Part shown: piece after piece, positions 16,890 to 24,269 of the stretch | Layout: each line of letters opens with the position of its first letter | Position numbering within the stretch: the first letter of the stretch is position 1 | From: JAVBMJ01 sp031552535 | GTDB taxonomy: Bacteria > Bacteroidota > Bacteroidia > Bacteroidales > Rikenellaceae | Length of the DNA: 56,927 nt | Assembly: GCA_031552535.1 (NCBI GenBank) | Contig: JAVBMJ010000034.1 | Location: 1 to 56,927, forward strand | Direction of reading: 5' to 3' | Notes under the pieces: generated by a model | Database searches by the model: none | Seen by the model: the letters and a program-made list of their open reading frames with translations, nothing else | Told to the model about the DNA's origin: nothing | Made by a program: the position numbers and the translations under genes

Positions 16890-19800
16890 ATGGGAATAGC
16901 GAATTTATTGAGGAATATTGGGCAATCCAACACCACGGACTCTGCACATATAGTAGACTACCCTGCGGAGTATGCGAGAACCCTATCTTTCAATGAGGCA
17001 TTCAGCGCGCTATTGTCTCAAGACAAGTTCATAGCAAGAAGCGACTATAAAGAACTTGTTGACCTGTACCGAGACTTACCACAATTTTATGCAACATTGT
17101 CGAAATCGGAGTTGTTAGATCATTATATTTCAAAGAATAACCTTGCCAGCCATCAAATAAGTTATTTTCGAGAGATATTCGAGGAGATCGAAGACCTCGC
17201 TAAAGAGTCCCCGACGATTAAGAGTCACAACGATATTTATATCTCCAATCACCTCCATTCGGAGAAATCTTATCTCGACGATATTCTGAAAGCATGTGAT
17301 CCTGCCATCTCGCTCGACCGGGAACAACGCGAGGTCGTGCTTTCGGAAGAAGATCATACATTGGTAATTGCGGGGGCTGGTGCAGGAAAAACCACAACAG
17401 TTGCAGCCAAGGTGCGATACCTTGTAGAGAAACGCGGAATCGATCCGAGCAAGATTCTGGTTATTTCATTCACCAACAAAGCCGTCGAAGAGTTACGTGA
17501 GCGTATCAACGGGAGTCTGCGGATATCATGCCCTATTACTACATTTCACGCCGTCGGTTACACGATTCTGCGGCAAGGAGAGAGTGAACGAAAAAAGGTG
17601 GTGGAAGGCGGATATATGTATACTGTCATCAACACATACCTGAAATCGAATGTTCTGCGCCATCCTGAGATAGTAGACAAACTGATTCTCTTTTTCGGTT
17701 CATACTTCACGGCCCCCTATGAAGGCGAAAAACTCAATGAGTATTTTCAATTCGTTGCCAAAGCCGATTGTTCGACATTGAAGAGCAATTTACACGAGTA
17801 TATCCAACAGATCGTTGATCGCAAAACACAGAGGATTCAGACGCTTAACAATGAGATTCTGCGTTCGATGGAGGAGGTTCACATTGCCAATTTCTTATAT
17901 ATGAATCAGATAGAATATGAGTATGAACCGATATACCAATATCCTATTCTCGATGCAAATAAACCATACACCCCTGACTTCCTAATCAAACAAGACGACA
18001 AAGTTTCTTATATAGAGCACTTCGGCATAACCGAGGATGGTCGTAATAATCTTTATTCGCCGGAAATACTCGAAAAATACAAAGCCCGCATTAACGACAA
18101 GATTCTTCTCCATCGCAAGCATAAAACAGATTTAATCTATACGTTCTCGATGCATAATGATGGGAATAGTTATCTAGACCATCTGCAAAAACAACTCGAA
18201 CAACGAGGATACACACTGAATAAACGCCCGGCGGAAGAAGTATACCAAAAGCTGATCGACTCGGAAGAAAGTAAATATATCACGCGGCTTACTTTGTTGA
18301 TACACACCTTCATAAATAATTTTAAGACCCAGGGGTATAAAACCGAGCAGTTCAACGAGTTCAAGGCAGCAACCAAAAATGTCCGCACCAAACTATTTCT
18401 CGATATTTGCAGTGTATGTTATTATGAATATCAGAAAACATTGGAGGAGCAGCATTGTATTGATTTTTCGGATATGATCAATGAGTCCGCCGAACTGATA
18501 TGCAAAAAGCGAATCAGCCCCCAACAAGTAGACTACAAATATATCATAGTAGATGAATATCAGGATATCTCACGCCAGCGGTACCGTCTTGTAAATGAAT
18601 TGTCTAAATTATGTGAAGCCAAGATTGTTGCTGTCGGTGACGACTGGCAATCGATCTATGCATTCAGCGGTTCGATCCTACCACTATTCACTCATTTTTG
18701 TGATGAAGTCGGTTATGGGCAGGAACTTAAAATTACACGGACATATCGTAATGCGCAAGAGGTAATCAACATCGCAGGAACATTCGTACAGAAGAATTCG
18801 GCTCAGATAAAGAAAGAACTTATTTCCCCTAAAAGCATCACGAATCCGGTCATTATCCATACATACACCGAAAGTTACGACAAAGGTAAAAGTCGACAGG
18901 AAGGCGGAAAATATTTTGAGCTCGGACTTGCTGTTAATAAGGCCATCGAGGATATATTGGAAGCTAATTCCGTTGACGGCAAATCCCATGTGGCGTCGAT
19001 ACTTTTGATCGGCCGATATGGATTCGATGCGCGGAATCTTTGCTATTCAAAAGATTTCAATTACGACGAGAAATCAGGAAAAGTCTACTCTGTCAAATAT
19101 GGGACGAAGGTTAAATTGCAATTTCTGACGGCACACAGTTCAAAAGGGCTGAGTGCAGATAATGTAATTATCATTAATGCAAAGGACGAAACTTATGGTT
19201 TCCCGTCAAAGGTCGACGATGATCCTGTGTTGAATCTGGTGATCTCAAACGACACTTCATATAATTATGCCGAGGAGCGAAGGCTGTTTTATGTGGCATT
19301 GACCAGAACTAAAAACAGGGTTTTTATAATTACTCCGGAAAAACGTCCGTCTGATTTTATCAAAGAGCTTCTAAGCGACCCAAGTAGTTATCCGAATGTA
19401 ACGCTTATGGGCGAACTGAAAGCGGAACTAACCAGTGTAAAAACCATAAAGAATCTGTGTCCGATATGCGGCTTCCCATTACAACTGAGGTGGAATAAAA
19501 ATTATGGATTGAAGTTGTGGATATGCACCAACGACCAACGAGGCGGGGAACTCTCGATTCAAAAATGCGATTGCTGTAAAGACGGCTATCTGGTCGTAAA
19601 AAGCGGAAGGAGTTATTTCTTGGCTTGTACAAACTATCAACCGGATAAGTCGGGATGCAGCAGACTGATGACTTTGGAATACTATCGAAACTGGCGGAAA
19701 GACGATTTCGGCATAGAGGATATGTCAAGAGATAAACCCGCATATCTGAATACATCAAAATCACTGACTGAAATCCCCGAAGTTCCAGAGATAACCCCTC

Positions 19801-20153
19801 TGAAGAAAACAGCAACATCACCAGCCGCGAAAACAAAGTCACAAGTCCATACCGTCGATTATTCAATGCAGATGATTGAAAAGGAAGGATTCAATGTTCT
19901 TGCAGATGCTCAAGGGAATCTACTTACCGACATGGCATTACTCGAAAAACTCCGCATTTTGAGAAAGGAACTTGCCCAGGAATGCCAGTTTCCTGCATAT
20001 GTTGTTATGCACAATGACCCATTAGCGCTTCTGGCCACAGACAAGCCGACGACTCGAGAGGAGTTTATTGCGATAAAAGGCGTTAGTGAACGCAAATACG
20101 AGCAATTCGGCGAGCAATTTATCGCCGAAATAAAGAAGCATATGGAATCTTAA
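16890..20153 (+). CDS. UvrD/Rep-like superfamily 1 helicase with nuclease insertion, zinc ribbon and HRDC domain
   Basis: The 1087-residue protein opens with about 140 residues of unassigned helical sequence. Walker A AGAGAGKTT follows at 161-169 and Walker B VDEYQD at 554-559. Between them lies an insertion with PDF (362-364) and YIEHFGI (374-380), which resembles the PD-(D/E)xK-type nuclease segment of helicase IV-like proteins. AVGDDWQSIYAFSGS and EERRLFYVALTRTKNR are further SF1 motifs. Past about 855 come CPIC, CDCC and related Cys pairs (topoisomerase-like zinc ribbon), then an HRDC-like domain at about 1010-1087. A role in DNA repair or phage defence is likely. The gene is more AT-rich than its neighbours, stands alone and ends at the terminator at 20299-20331. 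Confidence 0.85.
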   Translation: MGIANLLRNIGQSNTTDSAHIVDYPAEYARTLSFNEAFSALLSQDKFIARSDYKELVDLYRDLPQFYATLSKSELLDHYISKNNLASHQISYFREIFEEIEDLAKESPTIKSHNDIYISNHLHSEKSYLDDILKACDPAISLDREQREVVLSEEDHTLVIAGAGAGKTTTVAAKVRYLVEKRGIDPSKILVISFTNKAVEELRERINGSLRISCPITTFHAVGYTILRQGESERKKVVEGGYMYTVINTYLKSNVLRHPEIVDKLILFFGSYFTAPYEGEKLNEYFQFVAKADCSTLKSNLHEYIQQIVDRKTQRIQTLNNEILRSMEEVHIANFLYMNQIEYEYEPIYQYPILDANKPYTPDFLIKQDDKVSYIEHFGITEDGRNNLYSPEILEKYKARINDKILLHRKHKTDLIYTFSMHNDGNSYLDHLQKQLEQRGYTLNKRPAEEVYQKLIDSEESKYITRLTLLIHTFINNFKTQGYKTEQFNEFKAATKNVRTKLFLDICSVCYYEYQKTLEEQHCIDFSDMINESAELICKKRISPQQVDYKYIIVDEYQDISRQRYRLVNELSKLCEAKIVAVGDDWQSIYAFSGSILPLFTHFCDEVGYGQELKITRTYRNAQEVINIAGTFVQKNSAQIKKELISPKSITNPVIIHTYTESYDKGKSRQEGGKYFELGLAVNKAIEDILEANSVDGKSHVASILLIGRYGFDARNLCYSKDFNYDEKSGKVYSVKYGTKVKLQFLTAHSSKGLSADNVIIINAKDETYGFPSKVDDDPVLNLVISNDTSYNYAEERRLFYVALTRTKNRVFIITPEKRPSDFIKELLSDPSSYPNVTLMGELKAELTSVKTIKNLCPICGFPLQLRWNKNYGLKLWICTNDQRGGELSIQKCDCCKDGYLVVKSGRSYFLACTNYQPDKSGCSRLMTLEYYRNWRKDDFGIEDMSRDKPAYLNTSKSLTEIPEVPEITPLKKTATSPAAKTKSQVHTVDYSMQMIEKEGFNVLADAQGNLLTDMALLEKLRILRKELAQECQFPAYVVMHNDPLALLATDKPTTREEFIAIKGVSERKYEQFGEQFIAEIKKHMES

Positions 20154-20298
20154 CGTGTAATTAAACCGACAAAAATTATAGTGGATCATTTCCGACCCGC
20201 ATTAGCGTTTACACAATTTTTTGGACAGTGTCCATTTGAGCAACTGGCTACAACAATGTGGGTCCTATTTTGATCTCTGGCTTGATTCCTATAATATT

Positions 20299-20331
20299 AA
20301 AAACCCCGCGAGATATCTCTCGCGGGGTTTA
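20299..20331. terminator. Strong rho-independent terminator
   Basis: AAACCCCGCGAGA and TCTCGCGGGGTTT form a long GC-rich hairpin with A- and T-rich flanks. It can end the helicase transcript from the left and the putative small RNA from the right. Confidence 0.85.
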
Positions 20332-20499
20332 GCTAGGGCCTGAAGTGGATAGTAATCAGGCTACTTCGTTGCGCTTATCTGCATCGTGGTGGACTCCGAG
20401 AATCGCTCTACCGGTTATTTACGTCTTAATCCATGTAACTTCGTATCATGGAGTAAACCTAACCGAGCCTCTATATGGACGGGACTTTGAACCTTCGCT

Positions 20500-20598
20500 T
20501 TAATCGCCGTCTAACCAATATTTTAGCAGAGCCTGAAAACCGATGCCCACGAATTGGCATTTGTCCTTTTCGTTGATTTTCAGTATTTTGCGCGCCAT
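20500..20598 (-). CDS. Possible 32-residue small protein
   Basis: The frame ATG-GCG-CGC to TAA encodes 32 residues including KINEKDKCQFVGIGFQALL followed by KYWLDGD. The codons look protein-like and the product is basic and hydrophobic at the end. A TAnnTTTG element lies 15 bp upstream; no clear ribosome binding site is seen. Function is unknown. It is followed by a region with hairpins and a terminator and may be a leader peptide or regulatory ORF. Confidence 0.4.
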   Translation of the reverse strand: MARKILKINEKDKCQFVGIGFQALLKYWLDGD

Positions 20599-20613
20599 CA
20601 ATGAGCTGTGCTA

Positions 20614-20621
20614 CAAATGTA
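20614..20621 (-). promoter_or_regulatory. Candidate promoter -7 element for the small RNA/ORF
   Basis: TACATTTG matches TAnnTTTG on the minus strand between the hipA stop (20680) and the small ORF. The -33 box is not recognisable. Confidence 0.35.
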
Positions 20622-20679
20622 AGAATTTTTCGGGGATTATGAGCCTGTTTTTGATGGATATTTGAGTGCAATTTTGCTG

Positions 20680-21795
20680 TCAATATAAGGCTGAAATATA
20701 ATCTTTGGATATAATTTCAGAGCACCCCTCTGCAATACTCTGTATCATCTCCCTGCCTCTTTTCTTTGGTATGCGAATACTCTCTCCCACGACAAGCAGA
20801 TCTTCGATGGTGGGACTCCCGTGATTATTCACGCTGGTAGCGTGCTCTCCGTTATACCCGTTGCTGCACCTGGTTAAGTCATAGGCTGGGGCTAATGACC
20901 AGACTCCCTCATCGCAGATGAAACTGAAATTTTTGGCATGGTCGTCCTTGTTCTCGGTTAATACATTGAATACCATCCGGCGGAACATTTCGTCTACCTG
21001 TCTGGGGTCTTGCGTAAGGAAGCCGGTCAGATGGAGTAGTGTCTTATACTCTAATCTGGGTTGTGTGATGGATTCATTCAGCAGCGCTCCCGCCGTGGCG
21101 ATATGTAACCTAACCCCGTTCTCTATATCAAAGCGTTTGGTGGCGAAATACTTTCCGTCCATCAATTTAAAGTCAGGTACGGTAATGCCGCACGCGCGTG
21201 CCAGTTCATTGTATCGATATTCCATTGCCCCCATGTCTTTAGGGTCGTATGTGTGCCTGAATTTAACCAGCCAAGACCCTTCTGCATCCTGGAGTAAACA
21301 TTTTGGGCGGCATCCACCCGAATTGCCGCTGTTGAAGTAAAGCACCTCTTCATCCTTGTCGGATTTCTCGGACAGTACATCTAACGCCATTTGCTGGAGA
21401 TCATCCAGGTTGGGAAGCGATTTTTCTTCGCCGATATAAGTTTCTGGAATATAGCAGAGTGCCCCCATCCCGGATGTCCCGACAATGCTCAATCTTTGGA
21501 GTGGAGTCAGTTCGCTGTCATTTACGCCCTGCTTTTTTAGCAAACGATTGAGTAAATAACGGCCGTAACCATCGGGAAGGCTGTCTTCAAATATGCCGAA
21601 GTTTCCCCAGAACGGTTCCGGCTTTGCGATAAACAGGTCTGGTTTCAACGGCAGATCGAGCGGAGATATGGAGAATCCGCTGGCCAGCCACTCTTTATCA
21701 TACTGGAAGGCGCATAAGCGATTGTCGGGCGTCATGCTGAGCGTCCCGACGTTCCGGTCGCGGTAGGTTACTATTAGTTTATTTACCGATTTCAT
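20680..21795 (-). CDS. hipA: HipA-type toxin, serine/threonine kinase fold
   Basis: The 371-residue protein has an N-terminal HipA domain (about 5-110) and a kinase-like C-terminal domain. Key motifs are SGNSGGCRPK at 156-165 (phosphate-binding loop region), DDHAKN at 284-289 (catalytic loop with Asp and Asn), and APAYDLT at 302-308 (metal-binding Asp). In well-studied cases HipA phosphorylates glutamyl-tRNA synthetase and causes dormancy. Its start overlaps the end of hipB by 17 bp, the usual toxin-antitoxin order. All catalytic motifs are present, so it is likely functional. Confidence 0.9.
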   Translation of the reverse strand: MKSVNKLIVTYRDRNVGTLSMTPDNRLCAFQYDKEWLASGFSISPLDLPLKPDLFIAKPEPFWGNFGIFEDSLPDGYGRYLLNRLLKKQGVNDSELTPLQRLSIVGTSGMGALCYIPETYIGEEKSLPNLDDLQQMALDVLSEKSDKDEEVLYFNSGNSGGCRPKCLLQDAEGSWLVKFRHTYDPKDMGAMEYRYNELARACGITVPDFKLMDGKYFATKRFDIENGVRLHIATAGALLNESITQPRLEYKTLLHLTGFLTQDPRQVDEMFRRMVFNVLTENKDDHAKNFSFICDEGVWSLAPAYDLTRCSNGYNGEHATSVNNHGSPTIEDLLVVGESIRIPKKRGREMIQSIAEGCSEIISKDYISALY

Positions 21796-22105
21796 TGCGT
21801 CCCTTCTTCCTATTCTTATTCTTGTTAATCGCCTCCAGCTCTTCCATCGTGCTGAATAATGGCTCGGACAATAGCTCTTTTATCGCTTTGGAGTAGCCCA
21901 ATGCTTTTGCCAATGCCACGTATGATGCCAGCGAGATCGTATGTTGTTGCTCGAACTTGGCAATAGTAGGCGTCGGGACTCCACTCAGTTCTGTAAGAGC
22001 CTTTCGGGAAAGCCCTTTTTCAAGCCTGCGTTTCCGTATGTTCTGAGCGAGAACGGAAAGCAACTCCTCGGGAGTTTCTATGTCGAAATTATAAAGCAAA
22101 GACAT
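21779..22105 (-). CDS. hipB: HipB-type antitoxin, XRE-family helix-turn-helix regulator
   Basis: The 108-residue protein has a helix-turn-helix at about 15-70 (LAQNIRKRRLEKGLSRKALT, GVPTPTIAKFEQ) and a basic tail. It should bind HipA and repress the shared promoter. The palindrome AGATAC-tact-GTATCT at 22143-22158, between promoter and gene, is a good operator candidate. Confidence 0.88.
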   Translation of the reverse strand: MSLLYNFDIETPEELLSVLAQNIRKRRLEKGLSRKALTELSGVPTPTIAKFEQQHTISLASYVALAKALGYSKAIKELLSEPLFSTMEELEAINKNKNRKKGRNEIGK

Positions 22106-22142
22106 ATGGTTGTATCTGATTAATTTATTAATTCAGAAATCA

Positions 22143-22194
22143 AGATACTACTGTATCTAAATACAAAGATAGTGACTTTGCTGCTGAAATCAAA
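22143..22194 (-). promoter_or_regulatory. hipBA promoter and putative HipB operator
   Basis: On the minus strand TTTG at 22191-22194 is followed after exactly 19 bp by TATCTTTG at 22164-22171, a textbook Bacteroidota promoter. The perfect palindrome AGATACTACTGTATCT at 22143-22158 covers the expected transcription start, where a repressor would block initiation. A further GTATCT half-site lies near 22112. Confidence 0.7.
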
Positions 22195-22229
22195 ACATAG
22201 ACCTTTCGGTATAATTTTTAGTAATTTTC

Positions 22230-22795
22230 CGATTCTGAAGTAATCCAAAGTCGCCTGATAGTTGTCTTGAGCCGAAAGGCAGGTATCTGTCAAGTATTCC
22301 TTGACGCTTGCCCATTCACGTAGCCCCCGATAGTAAAAACGCCTTAAGGTTTTCGTCAATAATGAATGGAACGATATTAGTCGCAAGGCACTCCTTGAAC
22401 ATGATTAGGCGGCCAACGCGACCATTTCCGTCCTGGAATGTGTGGATGCACTCGAATTGATAGTGGAAGTCAATAATGTCTTCCAAAGTTTTCTGCGGCT
22501 TTGCATTGTAACGCTCAAGAAGTTCCTTCATCCGAGCGCGGACTTCTTCGGGTGGCGTAGTCTCATTGCCACCTACCTCATTGGGTAGCTTTTTATACTC
22601 GCCGACCCGAAACCACTCCTTACGGCTGTCTGAAGTACCTGACTTGAGCATAAAGTGCAATTCTTTGATTAGCGATTCTGTCAACTTTGCTTTGGCCTTG
22701 TCAATGATTAGATCGATGCAGCGGAAGTGGTTGGTGGTTTCGATGATATCGTCTACATTGATTGCTTTGTCCGTAACACCCGAGAACTTTTGCGT
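22230..22795 (-). pseudogene. Frameshifted Fic-family protein gene
   Basis: The minus strand encodes a Fic domain with the hallmark HTFQDGNGRVGRL, which in active enzymes transfers AMP or related groups to target hydroxyls. A frameshift near 22330 separates NIVPFIIDENLKAF from the continuing YYRGLREWASVKEYLTD and QATLDYFRI in another frame. The 5' end starts abruptly at about KFSGVTDKAI, fused to an integrase remnant, so the N-terminus is missing too. It is therefore broken in at least two ways, although the catalytic motif itself survives. Confidence 0.8.
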
Positions 22796-22965
22796 AGCGT
22801 TGGGTCATCTTAGTGTTGGAGTGGCCGAGGATTTTGGCGACGTTCTCCATCGACACGTTGTTGGCCAGGAACACGACGGTAGCCGCCGTGTGGCGGCTCA
22901 TGTGGGTCGTCAAATGTTTGTTGATGCCGCACAGATCGGCAATTTCCTTCAAATAGCAGTCGAAT
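22796..22965 (-). pseudogene. C-terminal remnant of a tyrosine recombinase
   Basis: YLKEIADLCGINKHL, HMSRHTAATVVFL and ILGHSNTKMTQRYAKVL are the end of a Bacteroidales-type integrase and include the HxxR box, the LGH motif and the catalytic Tyr. Everything before YLKEI is absent, and the end runs straight into the fic remnant. The missing N-terminal part is found about 3.8 kb away at 26785-27584 on the same strand. Confidence 0.8.
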
Positions 22966-23279
22966 GGATTTTATGAACTCTTTATCAAAGAGTTATGAAG
23001 AGAGGTTTTTGAAGAGGTAACGATTTGGCAACGGTTCTTTTAACTGGTCTTTGCGCAGTTTTACATGCCCTGATTAACTCTTTACACAAAATTACACAAA
23101 GATTTTATCATGCAAAAATATTTGGCTGATATTTTATAATACTAATTCAAATCATTCGCATATTAGCTGAAAAGCAACAAGTCATAAGATTAGTAAACAT
23201 CCTTACTCTTTGTGCGGGCTAAGTTAGGAACTCCAATCTTCGATAGTTGTTTTCGCTATGGAATGGGCAACATTATACA
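22966..23279. other. Intergenic region after the adenosyltransferase gene
   Basis: No gene is seen. A perfect hairpin AACTCTTT-atc-AAAGAGTT lies at 22976-22994. A TTTACACAAAATTACACAAAG stretch near 23081 resembles DNA often seen near integrated elements of Bacteroidales. No terminator with a T-run is apparent for the operon that ends at 23280. Confidence 0.4.
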
Positions 23280-23795
23280 TCAGCATTCTATTCCTACGCG
23301 GGCTTGTACACCCTGATTGTAATAGTGTTTAACTTCCTTCATTTCCGTTACCAAATCGGCAATTTCCACCAGTTCGGGAACGGCGTATCTTCCCGTGATG
23401 ATAATTTCCGTTTCGTCCGGCTTTTGCTTCAATACCTCTATCAGTTCCTGCACCGAAAAAAGTCCGTAGAAAATGGCAATGTTGGCTTCATCCAGTACGA
23501 CGATATCGTATTTGCCCGATAGGATAATGTCGGTTATTTCTTGTAACCCCTTTCTTGCCGCTTCGATATCCGCTTGTGTCGGGGCGTTTTTTATAAAGCA
23601 ATTCAAACCGTATTGTTTGATTTCCACTGAAGGCAAGTGCTGCTGTAACGCCTTCACTTCCGAATAGATTTGACCTTTTACGAATTGGGCGAAAAATACT
23701 TTTTTACCCGCTCCCGTCGCTCTTAATGTCAATCCGAGTGCAGCGGTGGTCTTGCCTTTTCCGTTGCCCGTATAAATTTGAATATATCCTTTCAT
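23280..23795 (-). CDS. cobO: Cob(I)yrinic acid a,c-diamide / corrinoid adenosyltransferase
   Basis: The 171-residue protein has the P-loop GNGKGKTT at 10-17, the strand DIVVLDEANIA, and ITGRYAVPELVEIADLVTEM near the end, all typical of the CobA/BtuR/CobO family. The reaction puts the 5'-deoxyadenosyl group of ATP onto reduced corrinoid, giving the adenosyl cofactor. It is the third gene of the cobalamin-riboswitch operon, 6 bp after nrdG, so its product may feed back on its own expression through adenosylcobalamin. Confidence 0.88.
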   Translation of the reverse strand: MKGYIQIYTGNGKGKTTAALGLTLRATGAGKKVFFAQFVKGQIYSEVKALQQHLPSVEIKQYGLNCFIKNAPTQADIEAARKGLQEITDIILSGKYDIVVLDEANIAIFYGLFSVQELIEVLKQKPDETEIIITGRYAVPELVEIADLVTEMKEVKHYYNQGVQARVGIEC

Positions 23796-23801
23796 TGTCT
23801 T

Positions 23802-24269
23802 TTATTTTTTATAGAATCTTTCCGTCATATCCACCATTGCTTCGGTTTCAATGCGGTAGAACCGTTGGTTGGTGGACGCACAGTTTAAGCCGCCCAAATG
23901 TTCTATATAAGCGCCTAATTTGATGAAATCAAAATACCGCAAAGCACAACCTTCGGGTAACTGCTGCCTGCCCGAATACCATGCCGTTTTAATGCGGTTA
24001 CCTGTCGCGTTGCGTAAAAAGACTGACAAGCGTTCGACTTCCTGCGGGTCGCCGTCGCCACCCATGAAACATACGCAGGTCACCGCGGTGCCGTAACGAT
24101 CGAGCAGGCCGCCGAGCAACGACTCGTCAAGCGGATCACCCACGTCTTCCTGCAAGTGGGGGCTGTGGCAGCCTTTGCAACCATTGGGGCAGCCGGAAAT
24201 ATTGATGGCCAGCGTTACTTCGCCGGGGACTTCCTGAAAAACGATATCATAGTTGTGAAACCGTAGCAT
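23802..24269 (-). CDS. nrdG: Anaerobic ribonucleotide reductase activating protein (radical SAM)
   Basis: The protein is read from MLRFHNYDIVFQEVPGEV, which matches the family start better than an ATG 51 bp upstream; it then overlaps nrdD by 23 bp and has 155 residues. Cys27, Cys31 and Cys34 in SGCPNGCKGCHSPHLQ form the CxxxCxxC radical-SAM site for a 4Fe-4S cluster. NrdG makes the glycyl radical on NrdD by cleaving S-adenosylmethionine. Later motifs include VCFMGGDGDP. Confidence 0.9.
   Translation of the reverse strand: MLRFHNYDIVFQEVPGEVTLAINISGCPNGCKGCHSPHLQEDVGDPLDESLLGGLLDRYGTAVTCVCFMGGDGDPQEVERLSVFLRNATGNRIKTAWYSGRQQLPEGCALRYFDFIKLGAYIEHLGGLNCASTNQRFYRIETEAMVDMTERFYKK

Larger units (their letters stand above)
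20299..20608 (-). ncRNA. Putative structured RNA carrying a 32-codon ORF
   Basis: A minus-strand transcript starting just after the TACATTTG element (20614-20621) and ending at the terminator would be about 310 nt. After the short ORF come a hairpin at 20430-20452 (TCCATG/CATGGA) and another at 20338-20361 (GCCTGA/TCAGGC, with an overlapping alternative pairing GAAGT/ACTTC). It is not tmRNA, RNase P RNA, SRP RNA or tRNA by any hallmark I can see. An alternative view is that it is only the decayed flank of a mobile element. Confidence 0.35.

Noticed and set aside
20338..20367. H-type pseudoknot from GAAGT/ACTTC and GCCT/AGGC
   Set aside because: With no linker between the second strands of the two stems the geometry is not feasible; alternative hairpins are more likely.
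20430..20452. loxP-like half site (TAACTTCGTAT) in the loop of a hairpin
   Set aside because: Only one half site is present, with no spacer and no second arm, so it is most likely chance.
20332..20610. tmRNA, RNase P RNA or tRNA in the gap beside hipA
   Set aside because: No alanine-tRNA-like ends, no tag ending in ALAA, no GAAAGTCCGGGC-type P RNA core and no cloverleaf were found; the TTCAAAG word lacks a pairing stem.
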